A DNA stretch of 37,281 nt from NCBI GenBank assembly GCA_037447655.1, contig JBBHKE010000260.1, positions 1 to 37,281 on the forward strand, in the 5' to 3' direction. Numbering within the stretch: the first letter of the stretch is position 1; each line of letters opens with the position of its first letter. The position numbers and the translations under genes were made by a program. Under the pieces are notes generated by a model. That model worked only from the letters and a program-made list of their open reading frames with translations. It ran no database searches and was not told the DNA's origin. Source of the stretch: Zygnema cylindricum (taxonomy: Eukaryota; Streptophyta; Zygnematophyceae; Zygnematales; Zygnemataceae). Shown piece after piece: positions 20,229 through 29,809 of this stretch.

Positions 20229-21278
20229 CTCCTCATCTAAAAGGAGCTCATCGTCCTAGTGCTCGGATTCCGCCTCATGTACCTGTGTCACAAGGGCCTT
20301 TTTCTTTCCCCTCAGGGTACTACTGGTCTGCCCCTCCTTTAACCGAAGCTCGGTTAGCTTAGTGCACTCTGCCATATAGTGCCCAGGTTTCTTACAAAAA
20401 TGACATAAACCTTTGGGAGCCCTTGGTCCGAACTCGTCGGTCTGATTTTTCTGCTCCCTCCCCCCATAGTTTCCGACCGGTTTCTAGGAATCCTTGTTCC
20501 TCCAATCGGTCACAGTTGCTAAGGCTTGGCCACTCTTTCCTCCGCTTCGGATCTCAATCCTATTCTCCCGAACGAGAATCATCCCTACCACTGAGTTCCA
20601 TATCCACCTTGAGTCCGGCAAGTCCTGCACACGGTTGACTATGTTTTCGAACTCATCGGGTAACTTCATTAGTAAACAGTTAACCTTTTCTTTTTCACTA
20701 AAATCTTTTCCCGCACTCTTTAGCTCCATGAAGAGTGTAGCAAGCTCATTGCAAAAATCCAACATCTTACCCCCTTTGTATACATACTCTTTCACTTTCT
20801 GATCAGCCAATTGTTGTTGCTGAATCGTACCACCTCGGTACATCTCTATGAGAGCCATCCAAAGATCGGATGCCCTTTCTACCTGCAAATGAGGACATGT
20901 AAGTCCTTGAGTGAGATGGCGTAGGATGAAGTGCTTTGCCGCCATATTGTTGAAGTCCCACGTTTCGTTATCATTCTCCTCGTTCCTCGGAATAGGTGAC
21001 ATGAATTCTAAACTAGTTGCTATTGGTGTGGTCGTCTCCTTCTCCTTTCCTTTATCCATCACCTCTCCTTCCTTTGTTTCCTCCATAGAATGTGGATCCT
21101 CTTTCCTGGTGAATCTGCTTCCTCCAAACCCTGGAAGGATTCTAAGACTTGATGGACGCCCCAACCGTCCACTCACTATCCCCTAAAACCTTTTTTCGCA
21201 TAGAGCTCCTATCATCATACTTTCCAAGTATATAAAGCCAGTTCCATTAAAGATTGGTACCTTAGAGGGTGGGCCCAT
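20229..21278 (-). pseudogene. CopA-3 gag
   Basis: Capsid/nucleocapsid protein. It starts at the ATG inside the primer-binding site (minus, 21278) with MGPPSKVPIFNG; the LTR-located upstream ATG present in other copies is followed here by TAG. A stop lies at 21183-21185, then an open frame to 20484 with the gag domain (WDFNNMAAKHFILRHLTQ, ERASDLWMALIEMYRG, LPDEFENIVNRVQDLPDS). A stop at 20484 precedes the zinc knuckle CHFCKKPGHYMAEC (C-x2-C-x4-H-x4-C, 20364-20405). Confidence 0.9.
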
Positions 21279-21282
21279 AGCC
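21267..21282 (-). promoter_or_regulatory. Primer-binding site of CopA-3
   Basis: Element orientation GGCTATGGGCCCACCC follows the LTR end GTTTCA. One substitution (third base) from the CopA-4 site GGTTATGGGCCCACCC. Complementary to the anticodon arm of initiator tRNA-Met. Confidence 0.8.
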
Positions 21283-22348
21283 TGAAACTCTTAGACCTAC
21301 ATAAGTCCTCAGAGTGGACAGCTTCCTAGAAGCCTCTAGGATAACCCTGACCCCTTTGTGTTTCAGCAAAAAACAACTGCCACCCTGGCAGAAAATAACT
21401 CTAACCATCTTTATTGGTGTAAAGGCAAGACTCTCCTGAGTTGATAGCAAAAAAAATCTCTGAATTTGCTCCCCTGAGCAGTAAGTTATGGAGGGTCAAA
21501 ATTGACCTTTTGTACAGAAGCTCTCTGGAGAGAGGGTCTTATCTCCTAATTATTCTAAGTCCTATCTCTCTCATAGACTCTATCTACTGATGCACGGAGC
21601 CAATCAGATTACTCCCCCGTACACAAAAGTACACCTGCCCGTGTACTTTCTGTACGAACATTGTATGACACGGCCTAAATGTCGACACGTGGTATATCCG
21701 GATTCGCTCCCTTAATCCTCGGAGATGCCGCGATCCAATGCCATTCCGCCACGTGTCATCCGATGTGGCTATGATCAAAAACGGACGAAATTCTCTTCCG
21801 CAATATCGGCGTTTAATTTTGGCCGTCCGATTTAATTCACATTTAATCGTAGCCGTAATAAATACATGCGCGGTATTCGTTTCGGTAAAGAAGTAAATGC
21901 TCGGTATTCGTTTCTTATCCGTACCGTAATCCGTACTTTTACATTACTAGATCTATGTCTCCCGTAAAACTATTTCAGTTAAATGAACTATCCTACGTAT
22001 AAATGTTTAAATAATTATCAAACCCTATATTACGTAACACTATCTCTAGAGTTAACGATTAGAGCTACCGGCTACCGGCGGATTACTGGCCGGCAGGTTT
22101 GAGGTTCAAATCCTGGAGATGGCACATATATTTTAGTAAACATATCCTTAATTATAAATAAACTAATATTTATATCCCGTAAACCTCTGGATAGCCTAGG
22201 TAGCCATGGCTCTAGTTTCCTCTCCAATTTCTCAGTGACTGCGACAAGTTTGAGAGTTGGAGAGAGAAGTTAGGGGTAGACTGCCTCGGCTTCTTTCTTA
22301 TTTCTATTCAGACTTAGAAAATACTTTAAAAGACCATTTATTTCTACA
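21283..22348 (-). repeat. 5' LTR of CopA-3
   Basis: 1066 bp. G-boxes at 21686-21691 and 21750-21755, again 64 bp apart. Plus-strand tRNA-like module at 22039-22124. Confidence 0.92.
22039..22124 (+). other. tRNA-like module antisense in CopA-3 5' LTR
   Basis: CTATCTCT (22040-22047) can pair with GGAGATGG (22115-22122) allowing two G-T pairs. GTTAACGATTAGAGC is A-box-like. GGTTCAAATCC (22103-22113) is a perfect B-box. No normal anticodon stem. Confidence 0.5.
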
Positions 22349-23330
22349 GGACACTATGGGACCAAGCGCACCTTAAGCTTGCTGCAAGCACGCTATTGGT
22401 GATCTGGGATTCAATCTGATGTCGCATCGGTAACGCACAAGTGTGCAATATGTGATCGTCTACGTACCTCTTTTAGCAACTGGCAGACTACCCTCCAACC
22501 ACTACCCATCACAAGGTTATTTTAACACAGGTCATGCAATTTGGTAGGTCCTTTTCCCATATCTCGGAGGGGGAAACAATATATAATTATCATGATTGAA
22601 AATTTTAGCAAATGGGTTGAGGTAGTTGCGTTACCACACAAAATTGCAAAGCTCACCACCGTTGTTTTTAAAGAAGATGTTCTTATGAGATATGGAGCTT
22701 CAGCTGAAGTACTCACAGATCAAGAGACTGAATTCCGCGGAGATTTCCAAGAAAGGTTAGATGACGCACTCATAGACCACCGTTGAACAAGACGAGAACA
22801 TCCTCAGGCTGATGGATTGGCGGAATGAGCAGTTGAAACCTTCAAGCGAGCATTACCCAAACAGTGTTTGGAGAAACATGTAAGAGTATGGGACGAGTCA
22901 CTTGGCTACATTGCCATGGGGTATCGAATGTCGGTACATGCGAGCAATGCTAATTTCAGTCTAAACTATGTCTTATTTGGGCGTCAACCCTTGTTGGGCA
23001 GGAATATCCAAAAAGCCGCAAGCTTTCCGCTTCCCTTGTTGTCTGACGCAATTTTTCTTGTTGTCTGATGCAGTTTTTCTAGAAGAACTAACCAACCAGG
23101 CGTTGTTTTTTGCCTAAGAGATGCCCATGGCTTTTGATAACTTGCATAACGCCCAGCATCGAGATACTCTGCGCTTTTCCGCAACACGCAACTGCAGTTA
23201 CCGGCCCGAGCAGAAGCCTTGCCGAGTGGGAGATTATGTCTACTTACGGCGCCAATTCTTCAATACCTTGGAAACAGATGTTTCACGTCATTTTCTCTGA
23301 ATTATTGAAGTTGACATGAATGGCATGCTA
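22349..23330 (+). pseudogene. Gypsy integrase core (GypG-2)
   Basis: Resumes the zinc domain after CopA-3 (CAICD at ~22450), then the catalytic core. Asn stands in place of the first Asp (codon 22538-22540, before LVGPFP), VLTDQETEFRG keeps the second Asp (22718-22720), and PQADGLAE keeps the Glu (22823-22825) with a stop right after it. Further on come MGYRMSVHASNANFSLNYVLFGRQP and, in another frame after a duplicated CTTGTTGTCTGA word (23035-23070), NLHNAQHRDTLRFSATRN and RVGDYVYLRRQ, typical of the gypsy integrase C-terminal GPY-like region. Inactive. Confidence 0.88.
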
Positions 23331-23528
23331 GGACTTCAAGGAGCAGATACAGGAACCTTTCGGGAGCATTCGAAGAACTGTGCTCCATGTTAATTTTCGG
23401 ATCTCTCTCAGAACATGGACCCTATCCGTATGCCTATCAGGGAGGCTACAAAATGCACACTTTGCAACCGGGCCAACAGTGAAACATCTATGTTTCAATG
23501 GGACCATTGCAACCAGTGATTCAATATA
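23331..23528 (+). pseudogene. Gypsy integrase C-terminus with possible PHD-like finger
   Basis: After the integrase C-terminal tail (GLQGADTGTFREHSKNCAPC, then a stop) the frame reads CTLCN (first cysteine pair at 23454-23465), MFQWDHCNQ, a stop where Trp would sit, and FNIMVC. Spacing resembles a PHD finger with Cys3 now Trp, His now Asn and Trp now stop, each one base away. The last cysteines overlap the proposed inversion edge. PHD-type readers are known in some gypsy integrases; the call here is tentative. Confidence 0.4.
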
Positions 23529-24870
23529 ATGGTGTGTTAGGAGTGTAAACGGTTTTCTGTAAAGGTAATGACGAAAGTGCAAGATGCCTCAAAGTGCTGC
23601 CAGACATTCTCCTTCATAACTACTGTAATTTGACTCCGCACGATTCTTACTCCTGCTTGCATAAGCAACCACGCATTCTTCTCCTGTTAGTTCACGCTGA
23701 GTTAAGATGGCCACAATGCCAAGCTTTCCAAAGTCTGTTCGTAGGCTGAAAGGTAATTTGTGATTAGGAGGTCGGAGGATGGAAGCACTAGAGAGGGCAT
23801 CTTTCAACTTCTAAAAAGCCAAAATCTAATCAGGTCCCTATACGAAAATGACTTTTTTTTTTAGTAGATCGTTCAATGGTGAAGCGACAGTGCTGAAACT
23901 AGGGACAAATCTGCGATAATAATTAGCTAATCATAGTAAGGCTCGAAGACTCGTGAGATCAACGAGGGTTGGTAGTTTGTTGATAGCCTCGGTTTTTGCT
24001 TCAAGTGGTGTGATTCCTTTAGAGGAAATAAAATGTCCAAGGTAAGGCACACCCTCGGACCCGAAAGTACATTTAGTTGGATGACATTTTAATCCCACCT
24101 TTTTCAGTTCAGTTTGGACCCATTTGTTATGAGCAGCGTGATATTCAATTGTGGCAGAGGCGATAATAAAATCATCGATATAGCATCGTGCAAACTTGCA
24201 ACGACCTAAAATTGAATCCATTACTTTTTGAAAAACTACTGGGGCGTTCTTAAGTCTAAAAAGCATCACAGACCATTCCCAACGACCATCACTACCCCAA
24301 AAGGCGGTTTTATGCCTATCTTTCTCCTATATTTCAATTTGGTTAAAAACTTGTCGCAAATTAAGAACACAGATATATTTAGCACCTTCTACATGATCAA
24401 GTATTTCCTCGGCCAATGGCATCGGATGTCGGTCTTGTATGGTTTTGGAGTTGAGTTCACGGTAATTGCCGCACATTTGACGGTCGGTAAAATTCCCTCA
24501 GTATCTGTTATTCGGAAGTATGACTGTGGGTGCTGCGAAAGTAGAATCTGACCGGTAGATGAGGCCAACTTTCTCCAATTTAGCGCAACGTTGATCCACT
24601 AATTCCCATTCCGTTTTAGATAAGTGTTGTTTTGGCTTGAAAATGGGACAATCATCTTCGAGATCTATAGACATTTTGTACGTTGTATAACGACGAAGAT
24701 AGTTCATAGAGAAAGCAAAAGCGTCGCTAATACGGAGAATCACTTCGTTCAATAAATCATGTTCAGATTGAGAGAGATTAGCCTTGAATTTCCATTTAAG
24801 AGGTTCCAAACTTTTAATTGTCATCGCTTTCCATGGCCTGTGCAATAGCCAGTTGTTCATCTGCAATGAG
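23529..24870 (-). pseudogene. Gypsy reverse transcriptase - RNase H N-terminal part (GypG-2)
   Basis: Minus strand. RT begins with PIFKPKQHLSKTEWELVDQR and FAAPTVILPNN, a stop, then RQMCGNYRELNSKTIQDRHP. VLNLRQVFNQ has Asn for the first catalytic Asp, followed by a stop. MLFRLKNAPVVFQKVMDSIL and CYIDDFIIAS keep the YIDD box. Then HPTKCTFGSEGVPYLGHFIS, NYYRRFVPSFSTVASPLNDL, two stops, and RNase H SLRTDFGKLGIVAILTQ, SNYSSYEGECLAAL and HFRHYLYRKPFTLLTHH. The frame ends at the point where the plus-strand piece at 15428 would continue (NTLH..LM). Confidence 0.88.
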
Positions 24871-25620
24871 CAATTGACCTAAAGAGTAATTGACTGGTGT
24901 GTGCTGTAAATAATTTGTCCAATGATGCCAGCTACGAGTAGGAAAGGTTGCAGTCTAATGAGAAGATGTTGATGTGTGACTAGAGGGAGCAGATTGAGCA
25001 GCAGTATAGGTCGGAATGGACCATGACATATGACTGGGATTTAAGAAATCGTAGATTGTAACATCTGAAGAAGGTTTTATAGGGGATGGAAAGAGGAAAA
25101 ATTGAGAAGGTGTCCCTTTAAGGGTGATTGGGGATCGTGTAGGTATATGTTTAGAAATTGATGATGCATCCCCCCCCCCAGCTGGTTGAGACAGATGGGT
25201 TTGTGCGCAACAACGTGCTGCAAATCCGAGGCTTAAGACAGATAAAAGGGATTGAGGGTCCATGACACGACCTAAAAGGATGCATCGTTGATGTTCTGTA
25301 AGATCGTGGGAAACAGTAGTGGTGGGAAGGAAATGCATGAGGAGTTCCCGTTCTGTGGCTGTAGGCTTATCTATGCCGCCTATGTGAATATTTTTGAGCA
25401 GGCCGGGCCCATCACCGCAGAAAGCGTGAGAGTGTGGATAAGACACTAAAGTGGGGAGAACTTTGAGGGGTTGACCCGAGACGTTAATGTTGTAATTCGG
25501 CGGGTGATCAGGCTGAAAACACGTTTCGACTTTATGGAAAGGAAAGAGTGCGGTCTGAATGTCAGTAAAAGGGGGTCTGACAAAAATATTTCGTTCTCTA
25601 AGCCGATTGATTTAATCAAG
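24871..25620 (-). pseudogene. Gypsy polyprotein, part upstream of RT
   Basis: Open over 163 codons (24955-25446) and extendable upstream by frame to about 25620 (VRPPFTDIQTALFPFHKVE, NINVSGQPLKVLP). A frameshift near 24955 leads to SWHHWTNYLQHTPVNYSLGQ and LLIADEQLAIAQAMES just before RT. I recognise no protease triad or zinc knuckle. The gypsy assignment rests on position and strand. Confidence 0.5.
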
Positions 25621-26577
25621 TTTGTCCATTGAGATCAAACCCTATGGGCTAAGGACCTGTGTAGGGCTCCCAAAAACCAATCAGCTCCACTATCTCCACT
25701 CGTTGGTGAGGTATGTCACAATGTAAAAAAACCGATGCCTACGATCAACAAAGAGCTAAACAAGAAAAAGCCAAATACTAAGTTAGTGTAGTATATTCTT
25801 GGCCAAAAACTGGCCAATGAGATAATTATGTCAACTAACAAGCAAACAATAATTAAAAATGCAACTAGTTATAGATTTTTTTTTCCTTAGTTTTTAAACT
25901 TTCAAACAAACAATTACAACTTAGCACAAAATTCCAAAATGCAATCATCTATTATCAAATCGAAGAAATAAAAAGAAATACTGTCAAATTAAAATGGAAG
26001 ATAATAGAGAAAAACTGACAATTTTCAATTGCATAAAATAAAAAAATAGGAAAATCAAAAATTACAAATTGCAGAAAATAGAAAAAACTAACAATTCTAG
26101 ATTGATTAAAAATATAAAAAGAGACAATTTCAATAGCACATGAATATTAAGCCAACCGATAGCCATTAGTTCCTTGGTCATTATATTCCTAAATGAGTTC
26201 AATTAATAAAACTTAACCTAAATTTCAACGCTATAAGTGAAGATTAGCAAACAACAAGTAATCTGAGATAACCAAATTCGCCAAACCATGAAATAAACAA
26301 AGAAAGGTAACCTTAACCTCCAACGCTACAAACCACACTGGGAAACCCAAAGCAGTCAAATCACAATCCAACGTTCAGCAACAACCTTAAAGAGAAGGCT
26401 CAACCACAATCCACTTGATAGGACGAGAGAAAGAAAGTAAGAGCAAGGCAGCAGAACGCTTAATGGCAAAAAAAAATAGCCACTTAAACTATCTTGACAA
26501 TTTCACAAGAAAATATTGAAAGCAAAGGTCAAATCTTCCAAAAGAATTCTTGTGCTCTTGAAATTGTAAGCACAGAA
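25621..26577. other. AT-rich non-coding leader of GypG-2
   Basis: About 950 bases, strongly A-rich on the plus strand (25780-26110), without a gene. Position between the gypsy coding remnant and its LTR suggests the 5' leader and lost gag. I could not identify a tRNA 3'-end type primer-binding site next to the LTR. Confidence 0.5.
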
Positions 26578-27209
26578 TTCACGTGAAATTCACTAAGTAC
26601 AAAGTCTACAGCTGAGCGTCCAGCCTACTGTAAATACATGCGTTTTATGTAGTCGTCTGCGCCTAGTTTGGAATCTGGCCAATAGGCGACCAAAATCGTA
26701 TGCCTTGCGTTACAAAATCTACAGCCTAAGGATAAAAACCCTTCCTACGCTATATGTGAATGCGCAAAACCTCTAAGGGTCCACGACTTAAAATGGACCA
26801 ATCTGTTAGCCGCGAGCAGTTTGAATCTGAATCGTCCGTTTTTCTGCATCCTGTGTGGTCATAGATGCGCGTTCGAATTCGCGGTGGTCATGACATATTT
26901 CTAAGTTGGCGTTTTGGTTCGCTAATCGTACGTACGAAAACGAAAACGTATGAAAAATTGGTTCGCGGAAATTCCGGCGACTAACGAATAAGCGTACGAA
27001 CTTCAACATGTTCGCGGGTTCCATGGCAACTGACGATTTTGCGTACAAATCCAATCTGTACGTGGGTTTCACGGCGTCAACGAAAATCTATACGGCCTTG
27101 TCACCACTGAAACATACCAAAATATAAATTAGTGTGGTGTCGGTCTTAAAGAACTGTTTTACATGCGATTTAAATGGAATAAAATGTGGCGACGTGATGC
27201 GGGATGATA
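26578..27209 (-). repeat. GypG-2 right LTR
   Basis: Full copy of the repeat whose other copy is at 13135-13348 and 14642-15116. TGAAATTCAC begins at 26584 but similarity starts a few bases earlier. The outer end reads GGGATGATA where the left copy has GGCATGACA. Contains the palindrome TCGTACGTACGA. The right edge abuts the truncated CopD LTR. Confidence 0.72.
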
Positions 27210-27300
27210 TTGTCTATATGTGTTGTTTCGTCAATTTGGTGTGTTTATGTGAAATTGACGTGGTGTAATTGCTAATTAAATTTCGTACCATATACCGGTA

Positions 27301-27385
27301 TTGTTTCGTTAACGCCTTAATCGATAAGGCAAACGTCTATATAATAATCCCCTGACCTAGGTTCAAATCCAGTTCATGGCAACAT
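27301..27385 (+). other. tRNA-like module antisense in CopD 3' LTR
   Basis: GCCTTAATCGATAAGGC forms a D-arm-like hairpin (A-box region) and GGTTCAAATCC (27360-27370) is a perfect B-box. TTGTT and GGCAA at the ends can pair. The homologous module at 35383-35466 has the tRNA-Arg-like word TAATGGATAAGGCG. Confidence 0.5.
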
Positions 27386-27444
27386 TTTGGTCATGTGTCT
27401 GCCTGTTTCCCTGATTCTTTTTGACAATGGAGGCAGCTATGATG

Positions 27445-27446
<2 letters not shown>

Positions 27447-27510
<64 letters not shown>
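27447..27510. repeat. (TC)32 microsatellite
   Basis: Thirty-two TC dinucleotides inside the CopD 3' LTR stump. The equivalent place in the other LTR (35519-35538) has only a short broken CT stretch. Confidence 0.97.
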
Positions 27511-27514
<4 letters not shown>

Positions 27515-27562
27515 CTCTATAGTCTAAATTAAGAAGTGAATATTAGTTACTTCTTCTCAACA

Positions 27563-28180
27563 CTTCCCTTAATTCTTGGTCAACTTTTAATTTAACTCCC
27601 ACTAAAAACAATTTTAATATTTTTTTTCTCTTCTCTTTTTCTTCTTTCTTTTTTCCTCATAAACCTTTAAATGAATACCCTTGTATTTAAAGAAGTGTAT
27701 TACATGAGTTGAAATAAACATTGCATCTTGTTGATCACACATTTTATTTTGTATGCCACTTTTCATAAATCCGAGCTTTTGGAGCAAGGATTTTATCCAC
27801 CTCATCCCTTTTTCATTCGAGCAAAATCCAATTTCTCGTTTGCAATTCCAATAGCCAACCCCATCCCCAATCTACAACACATACCCAAATGCTAACATTT
27901 TTACAGGCACATCTTTATAAGTGACATCACACCATGTAGTGATGCCAAATCCATCGTCCCCCAAGTTTATCCAAAAACCACTAGTCCCTACTAAAGTTCT
28001 AATAAATTCTATATCATCCCCACTTAAATGATTATCTATGATAATTAACCCATTTTCTGATTTTTTCCCCCTTCCCCTTTTTAGATCCATATGAGTCTTT
28101 TCACTATCACTTTTCATTTTGATTCCCAAGAAATATTTCTCCTCCCCTAAACCTTTCATTAATTTTCTTTTACTCCCCTA
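27563..28180 (-). pseudogene. CopD-1 RT end and RNase H remnant
   Basis: Minus strand from 28180: LMKGLGEEKYFLGIKM aligns with CopA RT's MKDMGEARYILGI. Then a shortened linker, TTWCDVTYKDVPVKMLAFGY (RNase H, with Cys for Ser before the Asp), and RWIKSLLQKLGFMKSGIQ followed by CDQQDAMFIS. A polypurine-like AATTAAGGGAAG (27563-27575) precedes the LTR. Internal losses and frame breaks; dead. Confidence 0.82.
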
Positions 28181-29229
28181 TGTAGAAACTAATGGTTTTA
28201 TTAGTATTTTCTAGGTCTGAAAAGAAATATAGAAGTCGAGGCAGTCTATCTCTAACTTCTCTCTCCAACTCTCAAACTTGTCGCAGTCACTGAGAAATTG
28301 GAGAGGAAGCTAGAGCCATGGCTACCTTGGCTATCCTGAGGTTTACGGGAATTTTATATTAGGGTTTATTTATTTATTTAAAAGGTATGTGCCGGCGGCA
28401 GGATTTGATCCTTGTACCTACCGGCCGGCAGACAGGAAATAGTCGGTAGCCTTAGCCGTTAAGTCTAGCCGTAGTGTTACGTAACATATAGTTTGATATT
28501 TATTTAAATGATTATACGTGCGATAAATCATTTAACTGAAATGGATTACGGGATACATAGATCCAGTAATATATTATGTACGAATTACGGTACGGACAAA
28601 AATCAGTACCGCGCATTTGTTTCGTAAGTGAAACAAATACCGCGCATGTATTTATTACGGCTACGATTAAATCCGAATTTAATCGGACGGCCGGGATTAG
28701 CGCCGAGATCGCGGAGGAAGATTTCGGCGGTTTGTGGCCATCGCCACATCGCATGACGCGTGGCGAAATTCCGTTGGATTGTGGAATCTCCGGAGATTAT
28801 GGCACCGAATCCGGATTTGACATGTGTCGACATTTTGGCCCTGTCGTACAATGTCCGTACATAAAGTACACCGGCAGCTGTACTTTTGCGTACGGAACTC
28901 AATTCTGATTGGTTCCGTACATCAGTAGATAGAGTCTGTGAGAGAGATAGGACTTAGAAAAATTAGAAGATAGGACCCCCTCTCCCAGAGAGCTTCTGTA
29001 CAAAAGGTCAACTTTGACCCTCCGTAACTTACTGCTCAGGGGAGCACATTCAGATATTCTTTTTGCTACCGACTCAGGGGGGTCTTGCCTTTACAGGGGT
29101 GCAGGTGGTCAGGGTTTTTGTCTGCCAGGGTGGCAGTTATTTTTGCTAGAACACAAAGGGGTCAGGATTATCCTAGAGGCTTCTTGGAAGCTGTATACTC
29201 TGAGGACTTATGGAGGTCTCAGAGTTTCA
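28181..29229 (+). repeat. 5' LTR of CopA-4
   Basis: TGTAGAAACT...GAGTTTCA. Both G-boxes seen in the other CopA LTRs are altered here (GACGCGTGGC at 28755-28764, CATGTG at 28821-28826). Minus-strand tRNA-like module with B-box GGATCAAATCC (28401-28411) and A-box-like GACTTAACGGCTAAGGC (28449-28465). Open frames of ~100-110 codons on both strands are carried identically by the other LTR only because the LTRs are near-identical. Confidence 0.94.
28386..28475 (-). other. tRNA-like module antisense in CopA-4 5' LTR
   Basis: Reverse strand holds GACTTAACGGCTAAGGC, then 37 bases, then GGATCAAATCC, an A-box/B-box arrangement. AGGATCAAATCCT makes a T-arm-like stem. The end stem is weaker than in CopA-3. 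Confidence 0.45.
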
Positions 29230-29809
29230 GGTTATGGGCCCACCCTCTAGGGTACCAATCTTTAATGGAACTGGCTTCATATACTGGGAAAGTATGATGA
29301 TAGGAGCTCTATGCGAAAAAAGGTTTTGGGGGATAGTGAGTGGACGGTTGGGGCGTCCATCAAGTCTTGGAATTCCTCCAAGGTTTGGAGGAACCAGATT
29401 CACCAGGAAAGAGGACCCACCTTCAACGGAGGAAACAAAAGAAGGAGAGGTGGTGGACAAATGAAAGGAGAAGGAGACGACCACACCAATAGCAACTGGT
29501 TCGACATTCATGTCACCTATTCCGAGGAATGAGGAGAATGATACTAAAACCTGGGACTTCAACAATATGGCGGCAAAGCACTTCATCCTACGCCATCTCA
29601 CTCAATGACTTGCATGTCCTCATTTGCAGGTAGAAAGAGCATCCGATCTTTGGATGGCTCTCATAGAGATGTACCGAAGTGGTACGATTCAGCAACAACA
29701 GTTGGATGATCAGAAAGTTAAGGTGTATGTATACAAAGGGGGAAATATGTTGGATTTTTGCAATGAGCTTGCTACACTCTTCATGGAGCTACAGAGTGCG
29801 GGAAAAGAT
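29210..29809 (+). pseudogene. CopA-4 gag, C-terminally deleted
   Basis: ATG at 29210 is inside the LTR, seven codons plus one before the ATG of the primer-binding site (MEVSEFQVMGPPSR, VPIFNGTGF). Stops at 29462-29464 and 29606-29608. The gag domain continues as ERASDLWMALIEMYRSG and LDFCNELATLFMELQSAGKD. At 29803-29809 (AAAAGAT) the sequence jumps to the integrase C-terminal region in another frame. Compared with CopA-3 about 1505 bp are missing, and both edges there carry AAAAGAT. Confidence 0.9.
29230..29244 (+). promoter_or_regulatory. Primer-binding site of CopA-4
   Basis: GGTTATGGGCCCACC directly follows the LTR. It is the reverse complement of GGTGGGCCCATAACC, the anticodon arm of plant-type initiator tRNA-Met (from knowledge). 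This implies priming by a tRNA half, as in Drosophila copia. The ATG is at 29234-29236 in the gag frame. Confidence 0.85.

Larger units (their letters stand above)
15866..22348 (-). mobile_element. CopA-3, full-length Ty1/copia element
   Basis: LTRs 15866-16930 (3') and 21283-22348 (5'), internal region with all copia domains on the minus strand, primer-binding site and polypurine tract at the expected edges. Target copies GGTCA (15861-15865) and GGACA (22349-22353) differ at one base. The LTRs differ at many positions, so this insertion is older than CopA-4. Stops, frameshifts and a mutated integrase make it inactive. Confidence 0.94.
13135..27209 (-). mobile_element. GypG-2, composite gypsy element with an inverted block
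   Basis: Two copies of the same ~630-bp repeat in the same orientation, 13135-13348 plus 14642-15116 and 26578-27209, bracket RT/RNase H on the minus strand (23528-24870) and RNase H end/integrase on the plus strand (15428-23528). If the block 15428-23528 is turned round, the split RNase H becomes collinear (see findings). Removing CopA-3 (6488 bp with one target copy) and CopA-2 (~1293 bp) leaves about 6.3 kb, a normal gypsy length. The single-element interpretation is inference; the parts are seen directly. Confidence 0.65.
27210..27562 (-). repeat. 3' LTR stump of CopD-1
   Basis: Matches 35283-35584 from TTGTCTATATGTGTTG to CTCAACA. The outer ~700 bp are missing; gypsy LTR sequence takes over at 27209. 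Holds a long TC microsatellite and a tRNA-like module. Confidence 0.88.

Noticed and set aside
28576-28908. 110-codon frame in the CopA-4 LTR, repeated at 32472-32804, with another frame on the opposite strand
   Set aside because: Present twice only because the two LTRs are near-identical. It is not kept in the other CopA LTRs and matches no known family.
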